Source: Lachnospiraceae bacterium (GTDB lineage Bacteria; Bacillota_A; Clostridia; Lachnospirales; Lachnospiraceae). From it: DNA of 7,533 nt. The translations under genes and the position numbers were made by a program. Numbering within the stretch: the stretch's first letter is position 1; the number at the start of each line of letters is the position of its first letter. The DNA lies in NCBI GenBank assembly GCA_017430765.1, contig JAFRMI010000027.1, positions 1-7,533 of the forward strand, read 5' to 3'. The notes beneath the pieces are model-generated. The model saw nothing but the letters and a program-made list of their open reading frames with translations. It ran no database searches and was not told the DNA's origin. Positions 1 through 6,071 of this stretch are shown here, one piece after another.

Positions 1-27
1 CGCAAGTTCACGGGGGTGGATGCATGA
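1..27 (+). CDS. 3' end of a possible upstream gene (partial)
   Basis: Reading from base 1, the frame gives RKFTGVDA and then TGA at 25-27. This stop overlaps the ATG of the next gene as ATGA (24-27), a common sign of translational coupling inside an operon. Only eight codons are visible, and the other two frames are also open here, so this rests on the overlap alone. If real, it would probably be another component of the same pilus/secretion operon, such as a pseudopilin or assembly protein. No function can be read from eight residues. Confidence 0.35.
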   Translation, partial: RKFTGVDA

Positions 28-410
28 AGCATTTACGGATGATGACAGGGAAAGTAAAAAGCTCTAAAGGTGAATCTATCGCCGAGACCCTGATCGCGCT
101 GCTGATATCCCTTGCAGGGCTCACCATGCTGGCCTACATGATCACATCAGGGGGGAAACTCGTGATGGGAAGCAAAGAGGTATTGAAAGAATACTATGAG
201 GCCAACAACGAGGTCGCATCTCAGAACGAGGGAAGCGGAGAGAGACTGACGATCACACTTGCTCCGGATGGCGGCGGGCAGGAGGCGATGGCTGCTCAGA
301 CATTTGACGCCTTATCTTATAAGAATGAGACCCTAAGGAAAACACCGGTGATAGCTTATCATGTCGATAAGACCCAAACTCCGGCGGGGAATGGGGCAGG
401 ATCCCCGTAA
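24..410 (+). CDS. Minor type IV pilin-like / pseudopilin protein, possibly frameshifted
   Basis: Predicted minor pilin or pseudopilin, inserted in the membrane and processed by a prepilin peptidase. The leader is basic (residues 1-16, many K/R) and ends in a GESIAE site: Gly16 at -1 and Glu21 at +5, the residue needed for methylation/assembly in the family. A hydrophobic helix follows at about 22-44, then a polar, probably extracellular part. The ATG is preceded by a GGGGGTGG purine-rich stretch and overlaps an upstream TGA. At 128 residues it is short, and its last residues (TPAGNGAGSP) are low in complexity. The frame one base back is open from 371 to 493 and encodes a more protein-like tail that ends just before the next gene. 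The real product may therefore be longer, with a one-base frameshift near 371-407. The three linked prepilin genes support a pilus or type II-like machine. The exact subunit class is not assignable. Confidence 0.8.
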   Translation: MKHLRMMTGKVKSSKGESIAETLIALLISLAGLTMLAYMITSGGKLVMGSKEVLKEYYEANNEVASQNEGSGERLTITLAPDGGGQEAMAAQTFDALSYKNETLRKTPVIAYHVDKTQTPAGNGAGSP

Positions 411-493
411 AGATCCGTAACCCGCCGGGACTGTTTCCAAAGATGGAAAATGCAGCCGTATTTTCAAAAATGATTGCCAGGGAGATCCGATGA
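371..493 (+). other. Possible out-of-frame C-terminal continuation of the first pseudopilin
   Basis: In the -1 frame relative to the gene starting at 24, a stop-free stretch runs from 371 to TGA at 491-493. From 401 it reads IPVKIRNPPGLFPKMENAAV followed by FSKMIAREIR. It fills the otherwise empty gap before the next gene and stops 4 bases before its favoured ATG, as expected for an operon. The zero frame past the TAA at 408 reads as R/W/Q-rich and looks out of frame. A single lost base in the G run (393-396) or C run (403-406) would join the frames. About 40 open codons could also occur by chance, and no slippery heptamer was recognised, so this is an inference. Confidence 0.4.
391..408 (+). 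repeat. Small inverted repeat over the end of the first pseudopilin
   Basis: GGGG (393-396) and CCCC (403-406) can pair across the six-base loop CAGGAT. T392-G407 and A391-T408 could extend this to a six-pair stem. It sits exactly where the reading frame seems to change and touches the TAA at 408-410. There is no T run, so it is not a terminator. It may simply mark a homopolymer-prone site for an indel or sequencing error. Confidence 0.35.
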
Positions 494-501
494 AGCTATG
501 A
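479..501 (+). promoter_or_regulatory. Ribosome binding site and start context of the second pseudopilin
   Basis: AGGGAG (479-484) is the best Shine-Dalgarno match before the second pseudopilin. It lies 5 bases from an ATG at 490 that is out of frame and encodes only three codons (ATG AAG CTA TGA, 490-501). That mini-ORF's stop overlaps the in-frame ATG at 498. The SD is 13 bases from ATG 498, longer than ideal. The alternative in-frame TTG at 474 lies before the SD and has none of its own. Start at 498 is favoured, perhaps by re-initiation or coupling. Confidence 0.45.
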
Positions 502-1049
502 AGCTGATCAGAAAGTGCAAAAAGAATACCGGATTTTCGCTGTCAGAGACGCTGCTGGCGACCCTGATCCTGCTGATGGTTTCGTCGGTCGTCGCAGCGG
601 GGATTCCTGCCGCCAGAAACGCTTATGAGAAGGTCACGATCGCAGCCAATGCCCAGGTCCTGCTCTCGACAGCGGCTTCCACCCTCCGGGACGAGCTCGG
701 AACAGCGGACCGGATCGAGTCTGCGGATTCCGGAACGGTCTCTTATCTGAGTGCCCGGACCGGAAGTATCTCAAAGATCTATTGCAGCGAGGATGGTGTT
801 ATCATGCTCGCGGAATACATAGGCTTTTCAGATGCCGGTGACGGTACCGGATCCGAAGAGCCGGGAAGTGTACGGCAGCTTGTCTCCGGGAAAGCTTCGA
901 CCGCTGATCTTTTTGTTACATATGAGGCGATCGAAGTGACAGATGCACGGATAACCGTCAGGGGACTTTGTGTAAAGAGGAGATCTGACCCGGAAGCGGT
1001 ACAGACGGAGCCCATGAATCTGGTCATTCGGACAGCAGTGAGGTCATAA
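498..1049 (+). CDS. Minor pseudopilin, prepilin-type N-terminal domain
   Basis: Predicted minor pseudopilin of 183 residues, within the usual GspH/GspI/GspJ size range. The leader MKLIRKCKKNTG is basic, Gly12 is at -1, and FSLSE places Glu17 at +5. A hydrophobic helix follows at about 18-38, ending near the AAGIPAARNAYEK segment. The rest is a soluble domain that starts with a helical stretch containing STLRDELGTA and ends in VIRTAVRS, a beta-rich finish usual for the family. ATG 498 is preferred to the in-frame TTG at 474 because it gives a typical short leader and the SD-like AGGGAG lies between them. The stop at 1047-1049 is 4 bases before the next ATG, so the genes are surely cotranscribed. 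Which GspH/I/J-like role it plays cannot be told from the sequence alone. Confidence 0.85.
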   Translation: MKLIRKCKKNTGFSLSETLLATLILLMVSSVVAAGIPAARNAYEKVTIAANAQVLLSTAASTLRDELGTADRIESADSGTVSYLSARTGSISKIYCSEDGVIMLAEYIGFSDAGDGTGSEEPGSVRQLVSGKASTADLFVTYEAIEVTDARITVRGLCVKRRSDPEAVQTEPMNLVIRTAVRS

Positions 1050-1053
1050 TGGG

Positions 1054-3249
1054 ATGCAGATGATGCGTGTTCGACGAAATAATAAGGGATTCACCATGGC
1101 AGAGGTACTTCTGACCATGGCGATTCTTGCTGTTCTGATGTCCGTTGCCTTTATCGGCGTGATCCGGTATATGCGGTCAATGGCACAGCTTGAAAGAGAC
1201 GGGATCTCCAAAGAGATCTTCATCGCGGCCCAGAACCATCTGACGATGGCGGAGGAACAGGGATATCCCGTAAGTGCGACACTGTCAGCCGGAGAAGAGA
1301 CGGAACGGTTCGGGACTATGGATCCGGAGAATGAAGGCGTCTGGTATTTTTCGGTAACACGAGGGGATGCTTTTGGAAAAGGCACTGTTCTGGATCAGAT
1401 GCTGCCCTTCGCGGCGGTGGATGAGACGGTCCGGGCAGGCGGCAGTTTTATCGTCCGTTATCAGGCGGAACCTGCCCTTGTACTGGATGTTTTTTACTGC
1501 CTGCCGGACGGAAGCCGGTACGGGCACTCTTTATCGGAAGGCGACTATTCTGCGTGCATGGAACTGAGCCGGGAGAGTAAATCGGCCAGAAGGTCCTGTC
1601 TGGGAAACAGGGCAGTCCTTGGATGGTACGGCGGAGAGGATGCTCTGAATCTCACGAAGGGAAAAAAGATTGAGACGCCGCTTGTCAAGGTTGAGAACGG
1701 GGATACACTGTCCGTCCGCATAACGAATCCGAATGCCGGTACCGCAGATGTCCAGACGACCCTGATCATTACGGGAAAGACGAGCGGAAGGAAGGTGTCC
1801 GTGCCGCTTACGATGACAAGCCTTTCGGATCATGTGAAGTATGATGCGGCCGAAGGCGCTTTTACTGTGATTCTCGATGATGTGACAGATGCCGGAGGGA
1901 GAGGCGGGCTGCATTTTTCCGAACTCTTCCCGGAGGATACAACGGGCCTTATTCCGGGTGAGGATATCGAAGTACAGGCGGTCGCATATAATAACAGCGC
2001 GCTGACCAATGTCGCATACAGCGCAGTTGAGACCACGAACAGCCTGTTCGGCAATCCGGACGGCTCCGGGGCGGCCAGAGTCGGTTCCATCCGGCATCTG
2101 GAGAACCTGGACAAGGAGATATCAAAAGTTGAATATTCCCGATTGCATATCAGCAAAGCGGAGCAGTTCTCGGATCTCGACTGGACAAAGTTTCTTGACG
2201 GGGTCGGGAACAGAGAGGCATCTATTCTTTATTCCGGTTCTTTGACCGGAGGTTCAAAGAAGGGGACCTATCTTCCGGTCAACGCGGGCGAGCCCCTTTC
2301 ATATGACGGGAATAAGCATACGATCTCCGGTATCCGTATCAATACGTCAGATCCGGTGGGTCTGTTCGGACATCTCACGGACGGGGCCAGCGTTAAGTCA
2401 CTGATGCTGTCCGATTTCCGTGTAGAGTCGGAGGGAGGCAGCGCGGGCACGCTCGCCGGAACTGCGGAAGGAGCGATCCTCACGGATATCGCGAGTATCG
2501 GGAAAGACGCCTCCGTCACTTCATCCGGAGCTGCGGGCGGACTGGTCGGCACAGCGGATAAGACAACTTTGGACGCCTGCGCGGCGGCCGTGATCGTTAA
2601 GAGCAAGGGCGGAGCTGCGGGCGGACTGGTCGGACATGCAGCAGCAGCCGTCATAAAAGACAGTTATGCGGGAGGACATACGGCGGACGGAAAGTACGGA
2701 GATACGTATAATGTGACGGCTTCCGGAGCTGCGGGCGGGCTGGTCGGATCCGCGCAGGGCTCCGCTATAGACCACTCATACGCGACGGCTTCCGCAGCCG
2801 GAACTGCAGCCGGAGGATTGATCGGGACCGCAGGGGGGAGCGGTTCAAGCGTGAGCGGGTGCTATGCGTCCGGAAAGGTCAGCGGGACCGGTTCGGAGGG
2901 CTCTTTGTTCGGCACATTTTCGGGGACTTTAAGCGACTGTTCATATTTCGGTATCGTAAACGAGAGAATCAATGAGACCGATGGCAGTGTCACGTATCTG
3001 AATGCGGGTACAGGCGCAGAAGACGTCACTGCGTTTGATGATTCATTGGAAGCTTTCCGGACTTTCACGGGAGAGGACAGGGAAGAAGCATCCCCTTATG
3101 ATACCGTGCTGATCAGGAATTATCAGGGACAGTATTCTTTGAAGGGAATCGGACAATTGGACCCCGATCTTGATGAGAAGTATTATGTCAACATCCATTA
3201 CGGCGACTGGCCGTCTCCGGAGACATTCTTCCTCAATGCGGCAGGCTGA
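1054..3249 (+). CDS. Giant prepilin-type protein with GLUG-repeat adhesin-like domain
   Basis: Large 731-residue surface protein that starts like a type IV pilin. It has a basic leader, Gly12 at -1, FTMAE with Glu17 at +5, and a hydrophobic helix at about 18-38. Residues 40-190 resemble a pilin-like globular region. Residues about 200-330 alternate polar and hydrophobic residues as in Ig-like beta domains. From about 345 the protein (RHLENLDKEIS, then AEQFSDLDW) leads into repeats at about 430-635 carrying GLUG-type cores: GGLVG at 495-499, GGLVG at 523-527, GGLVG at 561-565 and GGLIG at 587-591. The last three are followed by DSYAGG, HSYAT and GCYASG turns. GLUG motifs are known from bacterial surface and IgA-protease-type proteins and probably form a beta-solenoid. 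No second membrane segment or sortase signal is visible, so the pilin helix is the likely anchor. A GAGG (1040-1043) serves the ATG at 1054; in-frame ATGs at 1060 and 1063 are alternatives. Its size and last position suggest a pilus-tip adhesin, which is an inference. Confidence 0.85.
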   Translation: MQMMRVRRNNKGFTMAEVLLTMAILAVLMSVAFIGVIRYMRSMAQLERDGISKEIFIAAQNHLTMAEEQGYPVSATLSAGEETERFGTMDPENEGVWYFSVTRGDAFGKGTVLDQMLPFAAVDETVRAGGSFIVRYQAEPALVLDVFYCLPDGSRYGHSLSEGDYSACMELSRESKSARRSCLGNRAVLGWYGGEDALNLTKGKKIETPLVKVENGDTLSVRITNPNAGTADVQTTLIITGKTSGRKVSVPLTMTSLSDHVKYDAAEGAFTVILDDVTDAGGRGGLHFSELFPEDTTGLIPGEDIEVQAVAYNNSALTNVAYSAVETTNSLFGNPDGSGAARVGSIRHLENLDKEISKVEYSRLHISKAEQFSDLDWTKFLDGVGNREASILYSGSLTGGSKKGTYLPVNAGEPLSYDGNKHTISGIRINTSDPVGLFGHLTDGASVKSLMLSDFRVESEGGSAGTLAGTAEGAILTDIASIGKDASVTSSGAAGGLVGTADKTTLDACAAAVIVKSKGGAAGGLVGHAAAAVIKDSYAGGHTADGKYGDTYNVTASGAAGGLVGSAQGSAIDHSYATASAAGTAAGGLIGTAGGSGSSVSGCYASGKVSGTGSEGSLFGTFSGTLSDCSYFGIVNERINETDGSVTYLNAGTGAEDVTAFDDSLEAFRTFTGEDREEASPYDTVLIRNYQGQYSLKGIGQLDPDLDEKYYVNIHYGDWPSPETFFLNAAG
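2527..2747 (+). repeat. Three near-identical 23-bp direct repeats encoding GLUG cores
   Basis: A 23-base unit encoding GAAGGLVG occurs at 2527-2549 and 2611-2633 with no mismatch, and at 2725-2747 with one change (A to G). The spacing is 84 and 114 bases, both multiples of three, so recombination between copies would keep the reading frame. Near-complete identity at synonymous positions suggests recent duplication or gene conversion rather than only protein-level selection. The fourth GLUG-like core (about 2812-2826) is diverged at the DNA level. Confidence 0.85.
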
Positions 3250-3264
3250 GCGAATCAATTAACT

Positions 3265-3279
3265 CATATCTGAGATATG
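3265..3279. repeat. Perfect short dyad after the pilin operon's last gene
   Basis: CATATC (3265-3270) and GATATG (3274-3279) are perfect inverted repeats around TGA, 16 bases after the giant pilin's stop. It could be a small hairpin in the mRNA tail or a dyad for a DNA-binding protein. There is no T run, so it is not a terminator. The role is unknown. Confidence 0.45.
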
Positions 3280-3353
3280 TCTTCTTAAAATGCCGGGCAC
3301 AATACTTATTCCGGATATGCCGGAGGGCTATCTCCTGTTAAATAGTGATCTTG

Positions 3354-3382
3354 GGTCAGAGGTGTGAGCCTCTGACCTTTTT
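3354..3382 (+). terminator. Rho-independent terminator of the pseudopilin operon
   Basis: A nine-pair perfect stem is formed by GGTCAGAGG (3354-3362) and CCTCTGACC (3369-3377) with the loop TGTGAG, followed directly by five T (3378-3382). It lies 105 bases after the giant pilin stop and ends the operon, so tyrA needs its own promoter downstream. Confidence 0.93.
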
Positions 3383-3465
3383 ATCGAATAGAAAATTCCT
3401 CTGAATTTCCTGTTCAATTAAACGCTCCGCTTGCGGACTATATTCATTCGAAGAAGCAAGTCCCC

Positions 3466-3494
3466 TTGACCCGCTTTTTCCCTTATGTTAACTT
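3466..3494 (+). promoter_or_regulatory. Possible sigma-70-type promoter for tyrA
   Basis: TTGACC (3466-3471) is one base from the consensus -35 and is followed after 17 bases by TAACTT (3489-3494), a weak -10. Another -10-like box, TATATT (3439-3444), lacks a good -35. A promoter is expected between the terminator at 3382 and the tyrA start at 3553, but which box is used is uncertain. Confidence 0.35.
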
Positions 3495-3539
3495 AAAGCT
3501 TGGAAAGAAGCGGATCATGAATGTCCGCCTTACAGGAAC

Positions 3540-3545
3540 GGGGGA
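3540..3545 (+). promoter_or_regulatory. Ribosome binding site that sets the tyrA start
   Basis: GGGGGA at 3540-3545 is 7 bases before ATG 3553, an ideal distance. This decides the start over the in-frame ATG at 3517 and TTG at 3466. The encoded MVIGYIGLGLIGGS begins directly at the Rossmann fold, as is normal for the family. Confidence 0.7.
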
Positions 3546-3552
3546 TGAATCA

Positions 3553-4641
3553 ATGGTTATCGGATATATAGGTCTCGGCCTTATTGGCGGGTCAATCGCC
3601 AAAACAATGCGGCGGGTACACCCTGAATACACGCAGATCGCCTACAACCGCACCAACGCAGTCGTCGGCGAGGCGATCCGGGACGGGGTGATTGATGAGG
3701 GGTGTTTTGACATATCGGCTGCATTTTCCAAATGTGATTATATCTTCTTATGTGTTCCTGTCATGACGATGCGGGAGTATCTGAAGGAACTGGCTCCGAT
3801 TATAAAAGAAGGTGCCATAATAACCGACGTCGGATCGACGAAAGGTGACATTCATGAGATGGTGCATGAGCTGGGGCTCGACGCCCACTTTATAGGCGGC
3901 CATCCCATGGCGGGGTCGGAGAAGACCGGGTACGCGAATGCGACCGACCGCATGATCGAGAACGCCTGGTATATCCTTACACCCGGGGAAGATGTGGAGA
4001 TTCACAAGGTGAGCGAGTTTTCCGGCCTGATCGGTGAACTGGGCGCCATGCCTCTTGTGATCTCCGCGGATGAGCACGATTATGTCACGGCGGCGATCAG
4101 CCATGTGCCGCACGTGATCTCCGCCTCGCTTGTCAACATGGTTCACGATATCGACAGCGACGCGCATTATATGCACTCGATCGCCGCCGGCGGCTTTAAG
4201 GATATCACGCGGATCTCCTCGTCCTCTCCGCAGATGTGGCAGGAGATCTGTCTCGCCAACAGCGAGAATATCTGCGCGGTTCTGGGAAGCTACATACGGA
4301 AGCTCACGGATTTCCGGTTTGCGATCCGAAACGGGGATGAGAAGAAGCTGCTGGAATATTTTACGGCTTGCAAGGACTACCGCGACAGCTTCTCGGACCG
4401 CTCGGTCGGGCCGATCCGGAAGCAGTACCGCATCTATATGGACCTGGCGGACGAAGCGGGTGCCATCGCGGAAATCGCGGTCATCCTCGGCAATGCGGGT
4501 ATCTCCATCAGCAATATCGGGATCGTGCACAACCGGGAGTTTGAGCAGGGTGTGCTGCGGATCGAGTTCTATGACGAGGCGGCGATGAAGAGAGCTTCGG
4601 AGGTACTGAAGGGGAAAAACTATAAGCTGTATGAAGCGTGA
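3553..4641 (+). CDS. tyrA: Prephenate dehydrogenase with ACT domain
   Basis: Cytoplasmic enzyme of tyrosine biosynthesis: oxidative decarboxylation of prephenate to 4-hydroxyphenylpyruvate with NAD+. It is 362 residues, usual for the Firmicute form. The Rossmann dinucleotide-binding motif GLGLIGGS is at 7-14 (GxGxxG). DVGSTKGD near 94-101 and HPMAGSEKTG from 117 are family hallmarks. The conserved SHVPH segment (His184, His187) lies in the helical dehydrogenase domain. Residues about 292-360 form an ACT domain (AGAIAEIAVILGNAGISISN, then GIVHNREFEQGVLRIEF), the usual site of feedback control by tyrosine in Bacillus-type enzymes. No chorismate mutase domain is fused. It stands alone after a terminator, and the next gene begins 109 bases later with its own promoter. 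There is no terminator in that gap, so some readthrough into the surface-protein gene is likely. The start is argued at the RBS entry. Confidence 0.95.
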   Translation: MVIGYIGLGLIGGSIAKTMRRVHPEYTQIAYNRTNAVVGEAIRDGVIDEGCFDISAAFSKCDYIFLCVPVMTMREYLKELAPIIKEGAIITDVGSTKGDIHEMVHELGLDAHFIGGHPMAGSEKTGYANATDRMIENAWYILTPGEDVEIHKVSEFSGLIGELGAMPLVISADEHDYVTAAISHVPHVISASLVNMVHDIDSDAHYMHSIAAGGFKDITRISSSSPQMWQEICLANSENICAVLGSYIRKLTDFRFAIRNGDEKKLLEYFTACKDYRDSFSDRSVGPIRKQYRIYMDLADEAGAIAEIAVILGNAGISISNIGIVHNREFEQGVLRIEFYDEAAMKRASEVLKGKNYKLYEA

Positions 4642-4666
4642 CTGCGTCTTTACGGTGTGGTTTTCA

Positions 4667-4695
4667 TTGGCAATTCGCAGATTCTATTGTATGAT
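4667..4695 (+). promoter_or_regulatory. Sigma-70-type promoter for the secreted surface protein
   Basis: TTGGCA (4667-4672) and TATGAT (4690-4695) are separated by exactly 17 bases, each one mismatch from consensus. It starts 26 bases after the tyrA stop and about 56 bases before ATG 4751, leaving a short leader. This is the best promoter in the window and suggests the surface gene is expressed on its own. Confidence 0.75.
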
Positions 4696-4736
4696 TTAAT
4701 AGCAGGAAACATCGAAGGTATTCTGTCACAGTTAAC

Positions 4737-4741
4737 GGAGG
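4737..4741 (+). promoter_or_regulatory. Strong ribosome binding site of the surface protein
   Basis: GGAGG at 4737-4741 lies 9 bases before ATG 4751, a near-perfect match to the 3' end of 16S rRNA. With the promoter just upstream it suggests high expression. Confidence 0.85.
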
Positions 4742-4750
4742 TAGTAGTTT

Positions 4751-6004
4751 ATGAGAAGAATCGGGTACAGAATTGTGGCGGTGATGTTTATGCTGGCTGC
4801 ATTTGCCGGAATGACCGGGAGGAATGTGCGGGCTGCCGTAGATGAAAAAGTGGTGGTGAAGATCGGGTCTGACCATGGCAAGATAACCATTGTAAAAGAT
4901 GAGTCTTTCATGGGAATGTCTTTGATCTCCGGCCTGCATGATGAAGCATACATTAATATCCTGTCGCCGTTTCCGTCCGGCTCTGTTTTTAAATTCGAGG
5001 CACACCCGGCGGAAGGCGTAAAATTTCTCCGCTGGGAGACGAATCTGACCGGGCGCAAGTTTAAGGCGGAGGAACTGGCAAAAGCGAAAATGGAAATTCC
5101 GCCCCCAACTCCGGAAGAGTATACGGCGAGCGGTCTTACGGCAGGTGTCCACGGGGACACAGTGGAATTTATCGCTGTGTTCGATCACGGCTCCTATTTG
5201 AAAAAGATTGCGGAGAAGCCGGCCACGCTCACGTCGACAGGCGTGAAAGAACACTACAAGTGTGAAAAATGCGGCAAGATCTATCTGGACGCGGAGCTGA
5301 CGAAGGAAGTGACCAAGGAGGAGGACCTTGTGATTCCGAAACTGACGGAAGAGCAGGTGTATCCGGAGGTCGTCAGCCCGAAGGACACAGCTTCCGTGAG
5401 CTATGTCAATTCCCTGATCAAGAAGCTGAAGACGGACGATGATCTGAAAGGGTCCTCCTACTGGCAGCTGAAGCTTCAGGGGACCTCTTTGGGCAAAAAG
5501 AAGGTGAAGCTCGCCTGGAAAAAGGTTAAGGGAGCGACGAAGTACTATGTCTTCAAGGGCCTGGCGGGTTCCGGCAAGGCTCCGAAGCAGTACAAGATCG
5601 TGAACGGCAAACTGAACTGCACGGTTTCCGGGTTGAAGGCGGCTAAGGACTATAAGTTTATCGTGGTTGCGGCGAAGGGCAAGAAGGTTCTTTCGGTGTC
5701 CAGAACGATTTACGTGACAACAGACGGCGGTCTTTACGGCAATGTCACGGGTATCAAGAAGAGCCCGAAGAGAATCAACGCGGAAGTGGACGATACGTAT
5801 AAGTTCAAGGGAAAGCTGATTCAGGGCAAGAAGAAGCAACGCAAGATCGTCGCCGTGCGATATGAGATTAAGGATCCGACTGTGGCGAGTGTCACGAAGA
5901 AGGGCAAGGTGAAAGGCCTGAAAGAAGGATATACCTATGTCTATGCATTCGCGCAGAACGGCATGGGGGTCTACGCGAAGGTGAAGGTGACGGATCCGGA
6001 ATAA
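4751..6004 (+). CDS. Secreted lysine-rich multidomain surface protein (InlB-like, FN3-like, Big_2-like)
   Basis: A 417-residue exported protein of unknown function. Residues 1-28 form a signal peptide: MRR, a hydrophobic core (IVAVMFMLAAFAG), and a VRA site for cleavage after Ala28. Residues about 31-151 resemble a divergent InlB B-repeat (HGKITI, then FEAHPAEGVKFLRWE, ending VEFIAVFD). Residues about 156-198 form a module common in clostridial surface proteins, with a lone Cys171-x-x-Cys174 (YKCEKCGKIYLDAE) and ending LVIPKL. About 246-326 looks like a fibronectin type III fold (KVKLAWKKVKGATKYYVFKG, then AAKDYKFIVVAAKG). About 330-417 looks like a Big_2-type Ig domain (VASVTKKGKVKGLKEG). 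The C-terminal half is very lysine-rich. No LPXTG, SLH or C-terminal membrane segment is seen, so it is probably released or held by charge to the wall. It has its own promoter, RBS and terminator between tyrA and aroA, with no obvious metabolic link to them. An adhesion or wall-binding role is inferred. Confidence 0.88.
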   Translation: MRRIGYRIVAVMFMLAAFAGMTGRNVRAAVDEKVVVKIGSDHGKITIVKDESFMGMSLISGLHDEAYINILSPFPSGSVFKFEAHPAEGVKFLRWETNLTGRKFKAEELAKAKMEIPPPTPEEYTASGLTAGVHGDTVEFIAVFDHGSYLKKIAEKPATLTSTGVKEHYKCEKCGKIYLDAELTKEVTKEEDLVIPKLTEEQVYPEVVSPKDTASVSYVNSLIKKLKTDDDLKGSSYWQLKLQGTSLGKKKVKLAWKKVKGATKYYVFKGLAGSGKAPKQYKIVNGKLNCTVSGLKAAKDYKFIVVAAKGKKVLSVSRTIYVTTDGGLYGNVTGIKKSPKRINAEVDDTYKFKGKLIQGKKKQRKIVAVRYEIKDPTVASVTKKGKVKGLKEGYTYVYAFAQNGMGVYAKVKVTDPE

Positions 6005-6014
6005 GGCGGATGCG

Positions 6015-6044
6015 GGAGACAGGGGGATCTCTGTCTCCTTTTTT
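6015..6044 (+). terminator. Rho-independent terminator after the surface protein
   Basis: GGAGACAG (6015-6022) pairs perfectly with CTGTCTCC (6031-6038) across an eight-base loop, followed by six T (6039-6044). It begins 10 bases after the surface gene's stop and ends 27 bases before the aroA ATG. A hairpin so near the next start leaves no room for a separate aroA promoter after it, so aroA relies on readthrough or on a promoter inside or before the surface gene. Confidence 0.9.
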
Positions 6045-6071
6045 CGAGACTGCCGCGACGGAAAGGGATAT

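Larger units (their letters stand above)
3250..3552. other. Intergenic region between the pilin operon and tyrA
   Basis: These 303 bases hold no credible gene. In order they contain the dyad at 3265-3279, some CCGG/GGAG-CTCC short inverted repeats (about 3310-3336) of unknown meaning, the strong terminator at 3354-3382, a weaker AAATTC/GAATTT dyad (3393-3408), a TCCGC/GCGGA dyad (3426-3437), and a possible tyrA promoter. The TyrA frame is open back to TTG 3466, but the part before 3553 does not resemble the family and is probably leader RNA. No T-box signature (TGGNACC type) was found. Confidence 0.7.

Noticed and set aside
371..410. Programmed -1 frameshift in the first pseudopilin
   Set aside because: There is a small hairpin, but no X-XXY-YYZ slippery site was recognised before it. 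A simple indel or error fits better.
2527..2747. CRISPR-like array
   Set aside because: There are only three copies at unequal, codon-multiple spacing, all inside an open frame and encoding a known protein motif.
3250..3552. T-box or other riboswitch before tyrA
   Set aside because: The terminator at 3354-3382 suggested one, but no TGGNACC-type T-box sequence or antiterminator partner was found. The hairpin is better explained as the end of the pilin operon.
3466..3552. N-terminal extension of TyrA from TTG 3466 or ATG 3517
   Set aside because: The extra residues do not resemble the family, whose N-terminus is directly the Rossmann motif. ATG 3553 also has a well-placed GGGGGA.
3748..4530. 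260-codon open frame on the - strand inside tyrA
   Set aside because: It is complementary to a clear prephenate dehydrogenase and its Arg/His/Asp-rich composition is that of a shadow frame.
4657..4845. Short + frame overlapping the start of the surface protein
   Set aside because: It has no good RBS, covers the mapped promoter and leader, and overlaps the signal peptide region in another frame.
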